The notes under the pieces were generated by a model, which ran no database searches, was not told where the DNA came from, and saw only the letters and a program-made list of their open reading frames with translations. Of a DNA stretch of 64,000 nucleotides, positions 35,551 to 45,875 are shown one piece after another (the stretch's first letter is position 1; each line of letters starts with the position of its first letter). The stretch covers positions 12,208,053-12,272,052 of the forward strand of contig OX344750.2 in the NCBI GenBank assembly GCA_947034885.2, given 5' to 3'. Origin of the DNA: Thuidium tamariscinum (Eukaryota > Streptophyta > Bryopsida > Hypnales > Thuidiaceae). Position numbers and translations under genes: made by a program.

Positions 35551-35639
35551 CCTAGGAAGGTCACTTTGACCTCATGTGTTCAATAGACATGTTGATAATT
35601 TCTTAAAAACTCATCGTCACCCCTTATAATGTTAGTAGA

Positions 35640-35927
35640 CCTCCAACTTGTCCAATTTGTGACTTCAAATTCGGATTTTTGAGTCAAAAATAGGACTAAA
35701 AACCTTCAAATTGCCCAAAGTAGACATCCAATTGGGGTAGTTTAAAAATGGTAAAATAATTTTTAAAAAATTGAAAAAACTACTTAATATCTAAAACTTT
35801 TGTGTGTACCTTCATTCCAAATTTCAAGCCTATAGGATAAAAGATGCAAAAGTTATGAGCAAAAAATTACCTGTTGGAGGTCAAGGGGACCAAAAAAAGG
35901 ACAAGTGTTTCTTGCAATCACCTTGAA
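35640..35927. mobile_element. Partial family G copy
   Basis: It matches the terminal 280 bases of the 56447-57176 element, sharing AAAAATAGGACTAAAAACC, AAAAGTTATGAGCAAAAAA, TTGGAGGTCAAGGGGAC and the end AAGTGTTTCTTGCAATCACC. The other end is missing or replaced by the older element to the left. Confidence 0.7.
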
Positions 35928-36085
35928 GTCATTTTCAGGTCGACGAATGATAGAGAATTCCTTTGTGCAAGACAAAAGTGCAACTATTCATCCTTAGAAT
36001 CTTCTGTGAAGAGGGGATGTCTTGTACAGTAGTTTCACTTCTAATGAGTGCTTTTGGCATTTTTTAAACCAACTATTCACACAAT

Positions 36086-36213
36086 CCCCCAAAGGCATGA
36101 TTTCCACGGTTACCGGTCCATTCTCGAAGGGTTCAAACAGAAGTGCTACCCCAAAGGCATAATTTCCACGGTCATCAGTCCATTCTCGAAGGGTTTCAAA
36201 CCGACAGAACTGC
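36086..36213 (+). repeat. Two-copy tandem duplication upstream of the bHLH promoter
   Basis: A unit of about 63 bp occurs twice, near 36086-36148 and 36149-36213. Both copies share CCAAAGGCATGATTTCCACGG (second copy ATAATTT) and TCCATTCTCGAAGGGTT. It lies about 500 bp before the TATA box. The upstream side (35930-36060) resembles the interior of the piggyBac-like element at 59656-59884, so this is probably a partly duplicated, decayed copy of that element. Confidence 0.7.
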
Positions 36214-36724
36214 TGCCCCCGGTAATTAGTTCCCAACTCTTACGCGTTGAAGTTACACCGCCTTTCCTTGCCGCTCAGAACGTGGATATTACCCCCCCAA
36301 AACGCATATTTACTCCCATCAAGTAGTGCGGCAATTGCCCCTCCCCTTCCTCAATCCAGCCAACCCCGCCAGGAAGTTCAAATCCAGGTTCCGCCTCCGA
36401 GCAAAATTTATTATTTTCAATAACGAACTAAAGAGAAAAAGCGAAAAAGTTCAAAATAAAATACTAAAGAATGAGGTCCCCAATACTCCAACAGGTCCAC
36501 GCATGAACTGCCTGCCAGGTGGAAACCTCCAAAACCCCAAGTCCATAGTCCATACCCCAATCCCAGTGCCCGACTGTTGCGTCATCACAAGTGGAACCAA
36601 CGATCAGAACTTTCCCCATTCCTCACATGTGACACTCCCGAAATACCCCACGAGCTTTAATTTCGAATTTCAACTCGGCCCAGTTTGAATGCAAGAATTT
36701 CTCCACGGCGCCATGCCATTCCCG

Positions 36725-36732
36725 TATATAAG
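36725..36732 (+). promoter_or_regulatory. TATA box, probable promoter of the bHLH gene
   Basis: TATATAAG lies in a GC-richer stretch at the upstream edge of the genic island. Transcription would start near 36757, giving a leader of about 1.07 kb before the ATG at 37823. The leader has several upstream ATGs and may contain an intron I could not define. The assignment is by position and motif only. Confidence 0.45.
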
Positions 36733-36756
36733 AGATCGACTGGCGGCTGCAACTAG

Positions 36757-37822
36757 ATTCTTCGTCGAGCTAGCACTGAAACTCACAAACTTAGCATTCG
36801 ATCGATCCCAGTTTGATAGATCGACGTTTGATCGAAGTGCAGTACCCTCCAGTCCAGTCCAGGTTGTTTGCTGCAGCTACCAAAGTGCAGCTCCTGTTAC
36901 GTTTATTGATAATATCGATTCACGCATTTGCAGTGCAAGTTACTTCGAGTAAAGCTTCCCCACGGTTTTGTGAATCCCTTGCAGCGCAAGTTAGTCCTTT
37001 GAAGTGAAGGTCCCTGTGAAGGTTACTGTTACTGTCACTAGCTAGTGGCAATTTGTGTCAACGTTCTAGGGACACTTGGACCTTAATTAGTTGTGATGAT
37101 CATGGATAGGTCTGCTAGCTTGGAACTCGAATTAGTGCAATGGGTCGCAAATGTACGGTACATATAATCCATTCTAAGGCTGTATAATGGACTTGCAAAT
37201 TGGAATTTAATTCACTGTTTAGCTTGAGATTTCTGTATTGGTTTGTTCTAGATTGTTCGAATTAGTTTGGGTGTCCACAGTGGGGTATAAAGAAGTTAGA
37301 CCTGAGTTTCGGGGCCTAGGGTATAGTAGTTTTCTCGTCTATTGTTGCCCGTGCTAGCTAGCCCGAGCTTGTGGTGTTCAAGAAGTTGATCATCCCATGT
37401 GCATGGCTGCTTGATTAATGGCTGCTTCGGAGCGATGGTCATTCGGTCGCCTCCGAAGACGCGTCTCGTCTCGGGAGTATTGCAGTGCTAGTTTTTTCAT
37501 TTGTAGTCCCTCAGCTCGCATTGAGCTTCATTGATCGAGGGGAATTCTACGAAGTGGTGTGGGTGTGGACTCGATCTCAAGAGGACAGGAATTCAGGTAG
37601 TGCTAGTGATTGGTGATTGAATCTTTTTAGGAATTAATATTTCAGATTCATATAGCAGTTCCAAGCGGGAATTGAAGAATTTGGGACCAGAGATCAAATT
37701 TAGGTTACCATAAGGGTTTTAGCTACTCGGACATCACGCGGTCTCCTTAGAAGTTGAGGAGCCTGTTCTGATTGACTCGATTAAAGCCGGATTTGTTTGG
37801 TCTTCGGAGTCGAGGTAATCGA
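36757..37822 (+). other. Probable 5' leader of the bHLH gene
   Basis: This is GC-richer sequence between the TATA box and the first ATG of the bHLH model, with no convincing coding frame. Near 36795-36835 there is a cluster of GATCGAT/GATAGATCGA-type short repeats. Upstream ATGs suggest possible translational control of the main frame, but this is inference. Confidence 0.35.
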
Positions 37823-40800
37823 ATGATTCAAGCGCTGCCGGATTACGCCGTTCAGCTGGCGGAAATGGAGAGCTCCCTCCAGGCGCTCAAGAAATTAGTG
37901 ACGTGGGGATGGACTTATGCTGTGATCTGGAAGATTGGACCTGACCACAGGTAGGCTAGGAATTTCCTGGAACCATTAGCTCCAAAATTTGCGGTTGTGT
38001 GTGTTTGCAGGACCCTGTGAAGGCGTTAACCTTGAAATTGATTCCTTGTCAATGTCGGAAATTGAATAATCCCTTGGAGGTAGTAGTTCAAAGATTAAGA
38101 TTTGCAGAGGCCTGCCCATTGGTCCAGCTCAAATTAGGCACCTTGTCAAATGATTGCGATTAGAAATATGGGTAGCTGCAATTAATGTTCCAGGGTCACT
38201 CATCTGATTCTGGTGGTGTTTGCAGGACACCTGTTTGGCACCAGGGTCATCTCAATGAAAGTCTAGCCAGAGCAGCAGCTGGCCCAGCGCAGCGATTTGA
38301 AAGCATTTACAGACAGTGTCAATTCACACCTGCCAGGCCAGGGTACGTACGTCGAATTTGAAAGTACATATGCTTTCTGTTGAACCCAAGGATCCCACTG
38401 GCTAATGTTCTCTTTATGGAGTTCTAAATTGATTCTGAATCGGGTTTGTTAGAGGATGAAATGATTTCTTTCAGCTTGTGATCCTTTGCAGGTATGCGTA
38501 CGTGGCTTGGATGAGGCAATCTCCGTTCTGGTGGACGCCACTCATGGAGCCAATTCTTACGGACAAACGCAAAGAGTCGTTCTTAGCGGTATGTCTGAAT
38601 TTCGCCTCTCGTAAACTATTGATCACGGAGACCAGTATATGCAGGAATTCTTTCAGAGGAGTTTGTTAATTTTAAGTTGAGGTTTTGAAAGTTCCTTTGA
38701 GGCCATGGTCTGACTTTTTCTTGGTTGTGGTGTGTGTTCCTTGGCAAATGACATCCAGGAAGTTGGAATCCAGGTAATTTATCACTAACCGAGCTTGTTC
38801 ACTTCCACTTCGTAATATACTGGTGATACTGCGTACTATTTTTGCCACGTTGTAAGTTCAATAGGGATAATTAAAGAATCACATTTTACTACCATACTAG
38901 AGCGCTGAGAGAGAGAAGCTAAGTCTAGTTCTTTAGAGAAACCGGCGTACCTAAATACTGAGTCCTTTCGTTCCCTACATGGGATTTGGTACTTTGGAGA
39001 AAGATGACTTACAGTGTCCAATTTAGCAAACTTGCAAAACGTGGGTTTAGATCTGGTATAAATTGCAAGGTTTTGACATCCTATAATAAGAGTCGTCAGA
39101 GTGCAAATAGGAAGTCCCATCCCTTAAAACCGGGTGGGATTCACAAATACGAATTCAAACTCCGTGTGAAGCCCAGTATTTCTGCTGAGAACTTGGGGAA
39201 TACATAGAATTGCCCAGGACTCAAAAACCGATAGAAAAATGTTCAGCTTGCGCACGCTGGCTTCCTAGTCTAACTTTTAGGCACTCACACCTTAGAAGAC
39301 GCTAAAGGATTTGAGTTGAGGACTTAGTTCCTGTTGCGATTTTGCAGACACTGGTATGCTTTCCTGGTCGGGCGACCCCTGATGGCACTGGTTACTGCGT
39401 GGAGCTGGCATGCACTGCACTGGTATCATTCCATACCCTAATCCGGCTGAATTTTTCTCCGTCTCTTATCTCAGACTCCGTCTTCGAATCATATCAGTAC
39501 TTCCCACCCCAAATAATGCTCCCTCCAGCTAGGGTCTCCCACCTATAATTACATGCGATTCCTTGAATTACTTACAATATTTCTACTTGCGTTTCTTCAA
39601 AGCAATACAGTATTTTTTCCCAGAATCTTTCGAGTCCTTCGAGACCTTGTCGGCATGCTCGGAAGCCTCCTGGGAAATACCGCAACCCTTCTCGTAGGTT
39701 GCCCCACAGTAGGCTCGAAAATCTTGAACTGGGGGGCAACTTAATTCGTTAATCCCTGCCAAATAGTGCAGATTGCAGCAGGTGTACTGCGCCTGTATAG
39801 TACAGTCGTCCATGATCAAGGGAGAGCTGACAGGTTTAACCTTTTTAATTCAGGGATGTTGTTGCTAACTAAGTACAGGTGTCTCTCGTCGTTTTCTCTT
39901 TGTCCTTTAGTCAGTCAGTCCTCTCATTTCCATCTTTTTAATGGACGAAAAGTAGACCCATCATCAAGTAGGGACGACCTGGTCTTTGTCTGTTCTCCTG
40001 GAATTGGACAAGCTTCCTGGATCCCGGAAGCGTCGTCGCCACTTACGGCGAACTCAGTCTCTATTTTTATACGGAGTATTAATCTGCAGTTATAGGCACA
40101 AGGCCTACAACCATCTACCTCCAGCTATATTTGCACATGGACTACTTCATCGTGCTCTATACTTCGTCATCACGAAAACTCTGTCATCTGTCACATTCTG
40201 TCGGTATTAGTGTATTCTAATCTAACAGAAAACATCTGACCCTCAGTTTTCTTTTCTTTTCATAATGAAAATTCTAGTGACAGGTGGAGTAATCGTACTA
40301 GAATTATCTACAATTTATAAAAATTAGAAATCTACTGTACGACAGATTGATTTCTAAGTTTCGTTCGAAATTCCGGTTCCCATTAGTTTCGGTCAATCAA
40401 TGGCGGTTTCGCAGTTAGTGACTGCCGGCGTTAGACGATTGGGGATCTATATCCGTATTAGTCTCTTCCTCGGCGTTCATTCAACTGGGGTTAGTTCCAG
40501 AAAACGAGTTGACTCAAAACTAAGTTCCGATTTTCGCTGTGTAGCTTCGAAAGTTTCCCCTCCCCGGGCTCCGCTTTGACATTCGAGACTCCCGCAGTCT
40601 CACAGCCTAGGCCTTGCGTATTCGAATTCTATATTTCCGTGTTGTAACCTACAGGTTCAACTATTTGTTGGACTGCATCGGAGTGAAGGGCCACTAGTTC
40701 TCAGTAGGAGGGAATCAAATACTACGGTAGAGCACTCGTCGAAGAGGATATCCTGCATGGGACCAATTCGGAGTGTTGACTCCTTAGCGCTCTGGGGTTG

Positions 40801-43800
40801 TGAGATTATCATGGAAGAGAGATTAGTTGAGAGAACTTAGTGAATTCGACTCTGTTTCGTTCAAGCAAAGATTTGAAAGAGGGTACTAGATAGTCTTCCA
40901 AAAATTCAGTGAATTCGACTAAAATTCCCGCTCGGCCCTGTTTCTTTCTGCCATAGCTTTGAAAGAGGGCAGGTAGGACTTGTTCTAATGATAAGTTCAC
41001 AGAATTCAGTGAATTCAACTGAAGTTCTCGCTTGATCCTGTTTTATTCTAGCACAGTTTTGAGAGAGAACTTAGGGTAGTACCCTGGAGAGAAGTTGACA
41101 GAACTCAGTGAATTTCGACTGAATTTCTCGGTCGGCTCTGTTTCATTCCAATTGTCGAAAGAGGGCAGGTAGTGTTCTAGAGAGAAGCTTTCCAAAAATG
41201 CAGTGCATTCGAATGTAGTTCACGTTCGGCCCAATTTCATTTGCAACTTTGAAAGAGAGCAGGTAGTGCCCTCGATAGAACTGGGAAGAGTTCAGTGAAT
41301 TCGACTGAATTTCGCGCTCGATCCTGTTTCGTTCCATCACAGCTTTGAAACGAGGGCTGCAGGTGGTGCCCTCGCTCGAAATCTGTAAGAGTTCCGATGA
41401 CCGAATTTCAAGCGCAACCCTCTGTCAGTGAGTGGTGAAATAGACATTAGACCTCCACCTTTGTGAACAGTAGCATATCAACTATGGAACTCGCTCACGA
41501 AAGTTGTTATTCGGGAATTGGCAACCAGGTCTCCGAAACCGACGCCCTGCGTATCTCCATCCAGGACTTTCTGAACACGTCTATCGACCCTTTCATCTCT
41601 TCCCCGCCCCTGCTTCCCCCGGACGCTTCCGCCTCTTTCGACATGGACAGCAAGGGGTTGTCCTCTATGTCCACCATGGCCGCACTAGCTCACCAAACCT
41701 CGGCCATTCTCACAGACATCACCAGCCAAGCCTCCATGGGGGAAGACGAAGCGCTGGAAGGCTTCGGCAACATCTTGCGGCCGGAGGAGCCCTACTCCTC
41801 CTGGACGATGTCGAGCTCCCATTACGTCAGTGCGGGGCTACCCTACTTGCAGCCGAGCTTCGAAGGCTATCAAGAGCTGGGTTTCAATTACCAGTCTTTC
41901 CAAGGAGGGGTTAATATCCAACCCCAACCGGGTACTGCAACGGATTGGGCGTCCTCCACGAAAGGGAAAGGGATTCTAGTCGAAGACGCGGATCTAGTTA
42001 CAGCGACGGGGGAAGAGCTAGCCCCGTCACCGAGTTTGAATTCGTTGCAACAGGAGCTTTTAGAAAAATTAAGGTCACCACCAGGGGTACTACCTGGGAG
42101 TCCGAAGACGTTGTCGCCGGGGTATGGAAGTATGAGGCTCGGGGGAAAAATGCCACCCGGGCACATTTCGAGTTCGCGCTTTCGACCGCATAATAGAACC
42201 CTGCAGTTTCCGAGATCTGGCATCAAAAAGAAGAGGAGGCCGCTGATTTACAAGTGGGCCATGAGCTTGGCGCCTAGGATTAAGAGCATTAGAGACGAGA
42301 TGGTAGGAGCCGGTGGGAGTAGCTTTGATGGATTCAGTCCTGGTACTGATGTGTTTGATCCGAGGAGTCCCAACAGTGTGGCCCATGATCAGCAAGCAGC
42401 TGTGGCGCACAAGATTGCAGAGCGGAACCGGCGCATGAAATTTAGTCATAAGATGCAGACATTGATCTCCATCGTCCCCATGGTCAACAAGGTATGTGAT
42501 GACACTCACCCCAGATGATTTTTAGACAAATTTTTCAGGGATTCCATTTGAAACTACCTTTGATGGCGTGAAGAATAAGTTCTCCAGCATTCTGTTTTAC
42601 TAGCACTAAGATATGCCAGGAATTCAAGTTTTCTAGCAAACCTTTGGGGAATTTTCCACTCGTGCTGGATCTACATGTAGGATTTGCCTTCCTTTTTCCG
42701 TTCTCAAATAGTTAAGGTCCGTTACTCTTTATATCTGTGGTAGTAGAAAATCCACTGGCTTTTTGAAAACTTCTAAAACGTGGTTACATTCGGCAGAGTA
42801 CACCCTAGAAACTGCGTAACTGGCATTCCAATTGCCATGGGTTAACACAGCAAAGCACCCAGCAGTGCTTGACCGTACATTAGTTATGATTTCATAAAAT
42901 GTTCCGAACTCGGATCGATCAGTTGGTTTCTAGACAGAGCTCGATTTTGAGTACGAGCACGTCGACGTCGATATTAACCCTATGCTTCTGTATTGTGATC
43001 GAATTCAGAAGAAAGACAAGGTGTCGGTCCTGACCAGCACAATCGATTACATCCGGCAACTGAATGTAAAAATCTCAACCCTAAAGAAGGTGGAAGAGGA
43101 AGCAACGGCCCCAGTAACTTCGTCAAGACTGGAGGCCGAAGGTGGGTCTGCATCCATGGACAGGGAGGAGGCGCTGTCAACGTTCAGTGAAGCGGACCGT
43201 CCTTCCTCTTCTTCCTCAGTTGGGGGAGCGCCTGCAGTGGTGGTGGAGGGAGCACCAGAAGATGACACGTGGGTGATTAGAGTGCAGGCCAATAACCGAT
43301 CGCGGTCGTTAATTCAGTTGTTGAATGTCTTACTGGACCTCGAGCTTATGGTTGTCACTATGGATTACGGGAGTTTGAATGGACGGTTTCATGCTAATAT
43401 CTGCGTTAAGGTATGCTTCCTATACTTGCTTTGAAATTAGTGATTGCAAGAAAAGTTCGTTGTAGTGTTCAGTACGTAACCGACGAGGGTTCTGATTTGT
43501 TGGCAGGAATCACTATGATTTTAACCTTGTTACTTGTGCTTAGTTCAATGTTTCTTATAGCTTCAATTCCATCAATTGTAATGAATGAATGTGATTAAGG
43601 TAGCCTGCTGTACCTCAGGACTCATATTTTCTACATAAGTTAGAAGCATCGATGTTGATAATACAGACAAGTTAAGGTAGCCTGCTGTAAAATGGACCTA
43701 AACCTTGGGGTACACTCTAGAGCCAAAAAATTTATCTTCAGTACAAACGTTCAGATTCATAGGAGGGCGAATTGATGTATGTGCACTGAAAGTAAATTTA

Positions 43801-44237
43801 TTGGCTCTTGAATGAACGCCAAGGTATACAAAAGGTTTATGTGAATTTATCTCCAGGGAGTTCAGGCTACCTTAACCTGCCAAAGTCTGCATCATCAATG
43901 TCAATCATGCCAATATCTAGAGGATACGAGTCCTGAGTGATATTAGGGAATGACGCAGATCATTGAGTTCCTGTCGTGAACGTTACGGTATCTTCAAACC
44001 CTGGCGGGTTTAGCAGATTGATTGTTTGCAGTATCATATCTAGGTCCCATTTTATCACTTCAAATTCGTCCACAATTAGTGGTAACTCCAAGAGGTTGAA
44101 ACTTGCCAGTGCTAATTAACACGTCCTGGGTTGGCGCGCAGAATTCGAAGAATTCGAGTACGAGCCGTGGTCAGCTCCAAGCGACGCTATGTAGAGTGCT
44201 AGAAGCACGTGATAGCTCAGTTACTGGCTCCGACTAG
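37823..44237 (+). CDS. bHLH transcription factor with MYC_N, bHLH and ACT-like domains (8 exons)
   Basis: This encodes a nuclear DNA-binding regulator of the plant MYC_N-bHLH class, the architecture of the MYC, GL3/EGL3/TT8 and AMS-like groups. Exons: 37823-37950, 38226-38342, 38492-38588, 38759-38773, 39348-39422, 41529-42491, 43009-43410 and 44142-44237. All junctions are GT-AG, the phases agree, and the total is 630 codons plus a TAG stop. The MYC_N domain covers about residues 17-160, with WTYAVIWK at 30-37, FESIY, GYAYV at 82-86, EVGIQTLVCFPG at 115-126, and CVELACTAL running into VSETDALRISIQDFL. The bHLH covers about 435-491; its basic region HKIAERNRR supplies H438, E442 and R446, the G-box-contact triad. 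It is split by an intron in the loop after VPMVNK. The ACT-like domain starts near WVIRV at 552, and its second helix (QLQATLCRVLE) comes from exon 8. An in-frame TGA at 37769 precedes the first ATG; Met15 (37865) has the better start context. The MYC_N domain is shorter than usual between YESL-like and GRA-like motifs, so a further small exon may be missed. The exact subgroup is uncertain. Confidence 0.87.
38011..38030 (+). other. Decoy 3' splice site in intron 1
   Basis: GTGTTTGCAG|GACC at 38001-38014 nearly repeats the true exon 2 acceptor, TGTTTGCAG|GACA, at 38217-38229. Using it would keep the Arg codon at the junction but reach an in-frame TGA after two further codons. It could be a relic of a local duplication or a poison splice site. 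Confidence 0.35.
38759..38773 (+). CDS. 15-nt microexon (exon 4) of the bHLH gene
   Basis: These 15 bases encode Glu-Val-Gly-Ile-Gln. They are flanked by a CCAG acceptor and a GTAATT donor, and both junctions are phase 0. Joining exon 3 (ending KESFLA) through EVGIQ to exon 5 (starting TLVCFPG) rebuilds the conserved LAxxxIQTxVCxP block of MYC_N domains. Skipping it would keep the frame but remove part of a core strand. The call rests on this alignment from memory and on the splice signals. Confidence 0.72.
40825..41425 (+). repeat. Minisatellite in intron 5 of the bHLH gene, about 100-bp units
   Basis: Six clear degenerate copies, and probably a seventh, share the core CAGTGAATTCGACTGAATTT followed by a CTCGGCCCTGTTTC-like stretch and GAAAGAGGGCAGGTAG. 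Core starts fall near 40837, 40906, 41005, 41105, 41200, 41290 and 41391, so the period is about 90-101 bp. The array ends about 100 bp before exon 6, which encodes most of the linker and the first half of the bHLH. Short open frames here are periodic artefacts. Confidence 0.85.
43615..43936. repeat. Foldback (inverted repeat) element in intron 7 of the bHLH gene
   Basis: The left arm begins TCAGGACTCATATTTTCTA and the right arm ends AGGATACGAGTCCTGA. Shared inner blocks include TTAAGGTAGCCTG, opposed by CAGGCTACCTTAAC, and GAGCCAAAAAATTTAT, opposed by TAAATTTATTGGCTC. The arms are about 150 bp each and pair about three quarters of their bases by eye. The block TAAGGTAGCCTGCTGTA also occurs as a direct repeat at 43596 and 43674. 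It is probably a decayed MITE inserted in the intron. Confidence 0.7.
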
Positions 44238-45019
44238 CAGAACCTCAATTGTATTTTTGGAAGCGAGCCCTCGTTAACCCTCAGAAGGACGGTCTGGTTG
44301 TCGTGGAAGTCATCTTTTTTGGTATCTTGTGAATCATTTGCTTTCAAAAAACCCAAGAGCAGTAGAGCACTCATTGGAGGTCAAACTACTGCCCAAGACC
44401 TTCCCTTCAGCTTTTCAAACATTGAAATTCCAAGGTTGAACATCTGAACTTCTGTCCATCGTAGAAGGATTCTCCCGGATTCTCTGGGATTCTCTGTCAT
44501 CTGTCCGACACTCAGTGTCTGCGACGTCCTTCTAGAGTTAATGTAGACCAGTTGCATTTCCAAGAACTAGAACGAAAACAGTTGCAGGTTCACGCTGGGC
44601 CACTGAGAGCTTCTACTCATCGATCCACATCGATTCTTTGTAGCTTTAATTTTTGGAAGCGAGCAACGAAAGCGAGTTTTTTCCAGTGCCAAAGCAGTTC
44701 CTAAGTTGAAGTAACCATTAGCCAAGTCAACTAGCCCACGCCACTGTACAGAAGTTGGGCCATTTCTACCGAACTGATTGCTTTTTCAATCAGAGAACTG
44801 TAAGAATGTACTCCGGTCCTAACTTCTAATTAAAACCGCAATGAAGAGTCTATTTGAGTGCTGGCTGGCTTTATTCTATGTAAGGTGCCCGTTTCTCATT
44901 CAATAGAAAAACATTTAACACCATTCGTATCGTTCGCAACAGTTATTTTTCAGACTGCTTCCAGATCATGAATTATTATGCAAGTTCCTGGTGACCACAA
45001 AACCAGAATATGTGAATCT

Positions 45020-45180
45020 GTACACGTGGCCGTCAGTGGCCAAGTGGCCATCAGAGTAAAGTCCTCGGGATTCGATCCCATTGTGATTAGTCCGTGTTTC
45101 AGATCATGCGCAAAGATCCCAAGCGTAAGGTCGAGGATACTAACATCGTATTTTTTTGGTTTATAATAAAAGCAGTGAGG
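45020..45180 (+). repeat. tRNA-derived SINE-like sequence
   Basis: An RNA polymerase III A-box-like TGGCCAAGTGG at about 45037 is followed, with roughly tRNA-like spacing, by a B-box-like GGATTCGATCC at about 45067. No anticodon-arm geometry or acceptor-stem match was found, so it is not a functional tRNA gene. A T-rich stretch follows near 45150. The A/B-box pair resembles Leu/Ser-type tRNAs. Confidence 0.55.
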
Positions 45181-45329
45181 TTCATGCATGGATCAGGAAA
45201 AACCAGGATCCCAAAGCCCATACATGTGGATCTGTGCATTTCTGTGCATTTTCAGTGGGATTGAGTGCCCGTACAGAAACTGTAGAAAAGTCTGCAGGCA
45301 CACAGTGACTCGATTCATCTCTTGTCCAT

Positions 45330-45480
45330 TGTCAATGCATACAGATCATGGATGCGTAATGCGTCAATCTGTCCAGATCATGAATGCGTAATGTGTCAAT
45401 ATTTAGTAGAGATCATGGATGCGTAAGGCTGCGTACGTTTTTACAGATCAGGAAAGCGTAAGGTTGAGGATACTGGCTGG
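45330..45480 (+). repeat. Short tandem cluster of AGATCATGNATGCGTAA units
   Basis: Variants of CAGATCATGGATGCGTAA recur near 45345, 45375, 45412 and 45446 with irregular spacing. A related block, CAGATCATGCGCAAAGATC followed by AAGCGTAAGGTCGAGGATACT, is found in the SINE-like sequence near 45100, and the 45446 copy ends with nearly the same AGCGTAAGGTTGAGGATACT. The cluster is therefore probably derived from the SINE-like body by partial duplication. Confidence 0.55.
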
Positions 45481-45654
45481 CTGGAGTTCAGTTGGTGGTG
45501 GGGGATGAATCCCACTCTTGATGTCTTGCCGCTGATTGGAATTTCTCAGAAAAACAATTTGGAAGACTTTGGATAAAGGAGCAATCAGGTACCGCAGAAG
45601 AGGGTACGATTCTCTCTCATGGCCTTGGAGCACTGACTCGCTTTTCAAGTAGGT

Positions 45655-45875
45655 CCTCACTCCTCAACCTTTGTCATGAGTGGGGCTTGCTTTTCGACTA
45701 TTTCGACTGAGGTTCTCTTCACACTTTGAATTCTCATGAGTGGATAGTTTTTGTGAATAAGGTCCTCTTCACACCTTGATTCTCATGAGTGGCTTTGCTT
45801 TTGGAGGTATGGTCTTCCTCAAACCTCTTCACAAGTAGCTTGCTTTTTGAGTATGGTCCTACCTAGATGGTGAGT
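45655..45875 (+). repeat. Degenerate tandem repeat, about 50-60-bp units
   Basis: TCATGAGTGG recurs near 45674, 45733 and 45783, each linked to a GGTCCTCTTCACAC-like block and a TTGCTTTT block. A fourth, weaker unit follows to about 45870. It marks the downstream edge of the GC-richer genic island; AT-rich repeat DNA begins soon after. Confidence 0.6.

Noticed and set aside
36326-36688. 120-codon plus-strand frame upstream of the TATA box
   Set aside because: Ends just before the promoter, no recognisable domain, proline/asparagine-rich random-like composition; more likely promoter DNA.
38645-38676. Alternative exon 4 starting GAATTCTTTCAG after a TATGCAG acceptor
   Set aside because: Its frame reaches a stop before a good donor, and the 15-nt exon at 38759 restores the conserved motif.
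39423-40210. Extra exons in intron 5, including a 109-codon frame at 39766-40095
   Set aside because: Joining exon 5 directly to 41529 gives an unbroken VELACTAL-VSETDAL match to the MYC_N domain end, leaving no gap for another exon.
40825-41425. CRISPR-like array
   Set aside because: Units are long, degenerate and contiguous without unique spacers, in a eukaryotic intron.
41463-41483. Start of the bHLH frame at a GTG codon
   Set aside because: In plant nuclear genes translation starts at ATG. The frame also continues from an upstream exon through the acceptor at 41528.
41504-42509. Long open frames on other frames and the minus strand of the bHLH exon (136, 112, 139 codons)
   Set aside because: Shadows of a GC-rich coding exon; only the chosen frame yields the bHLH domain and compatible splice phases.
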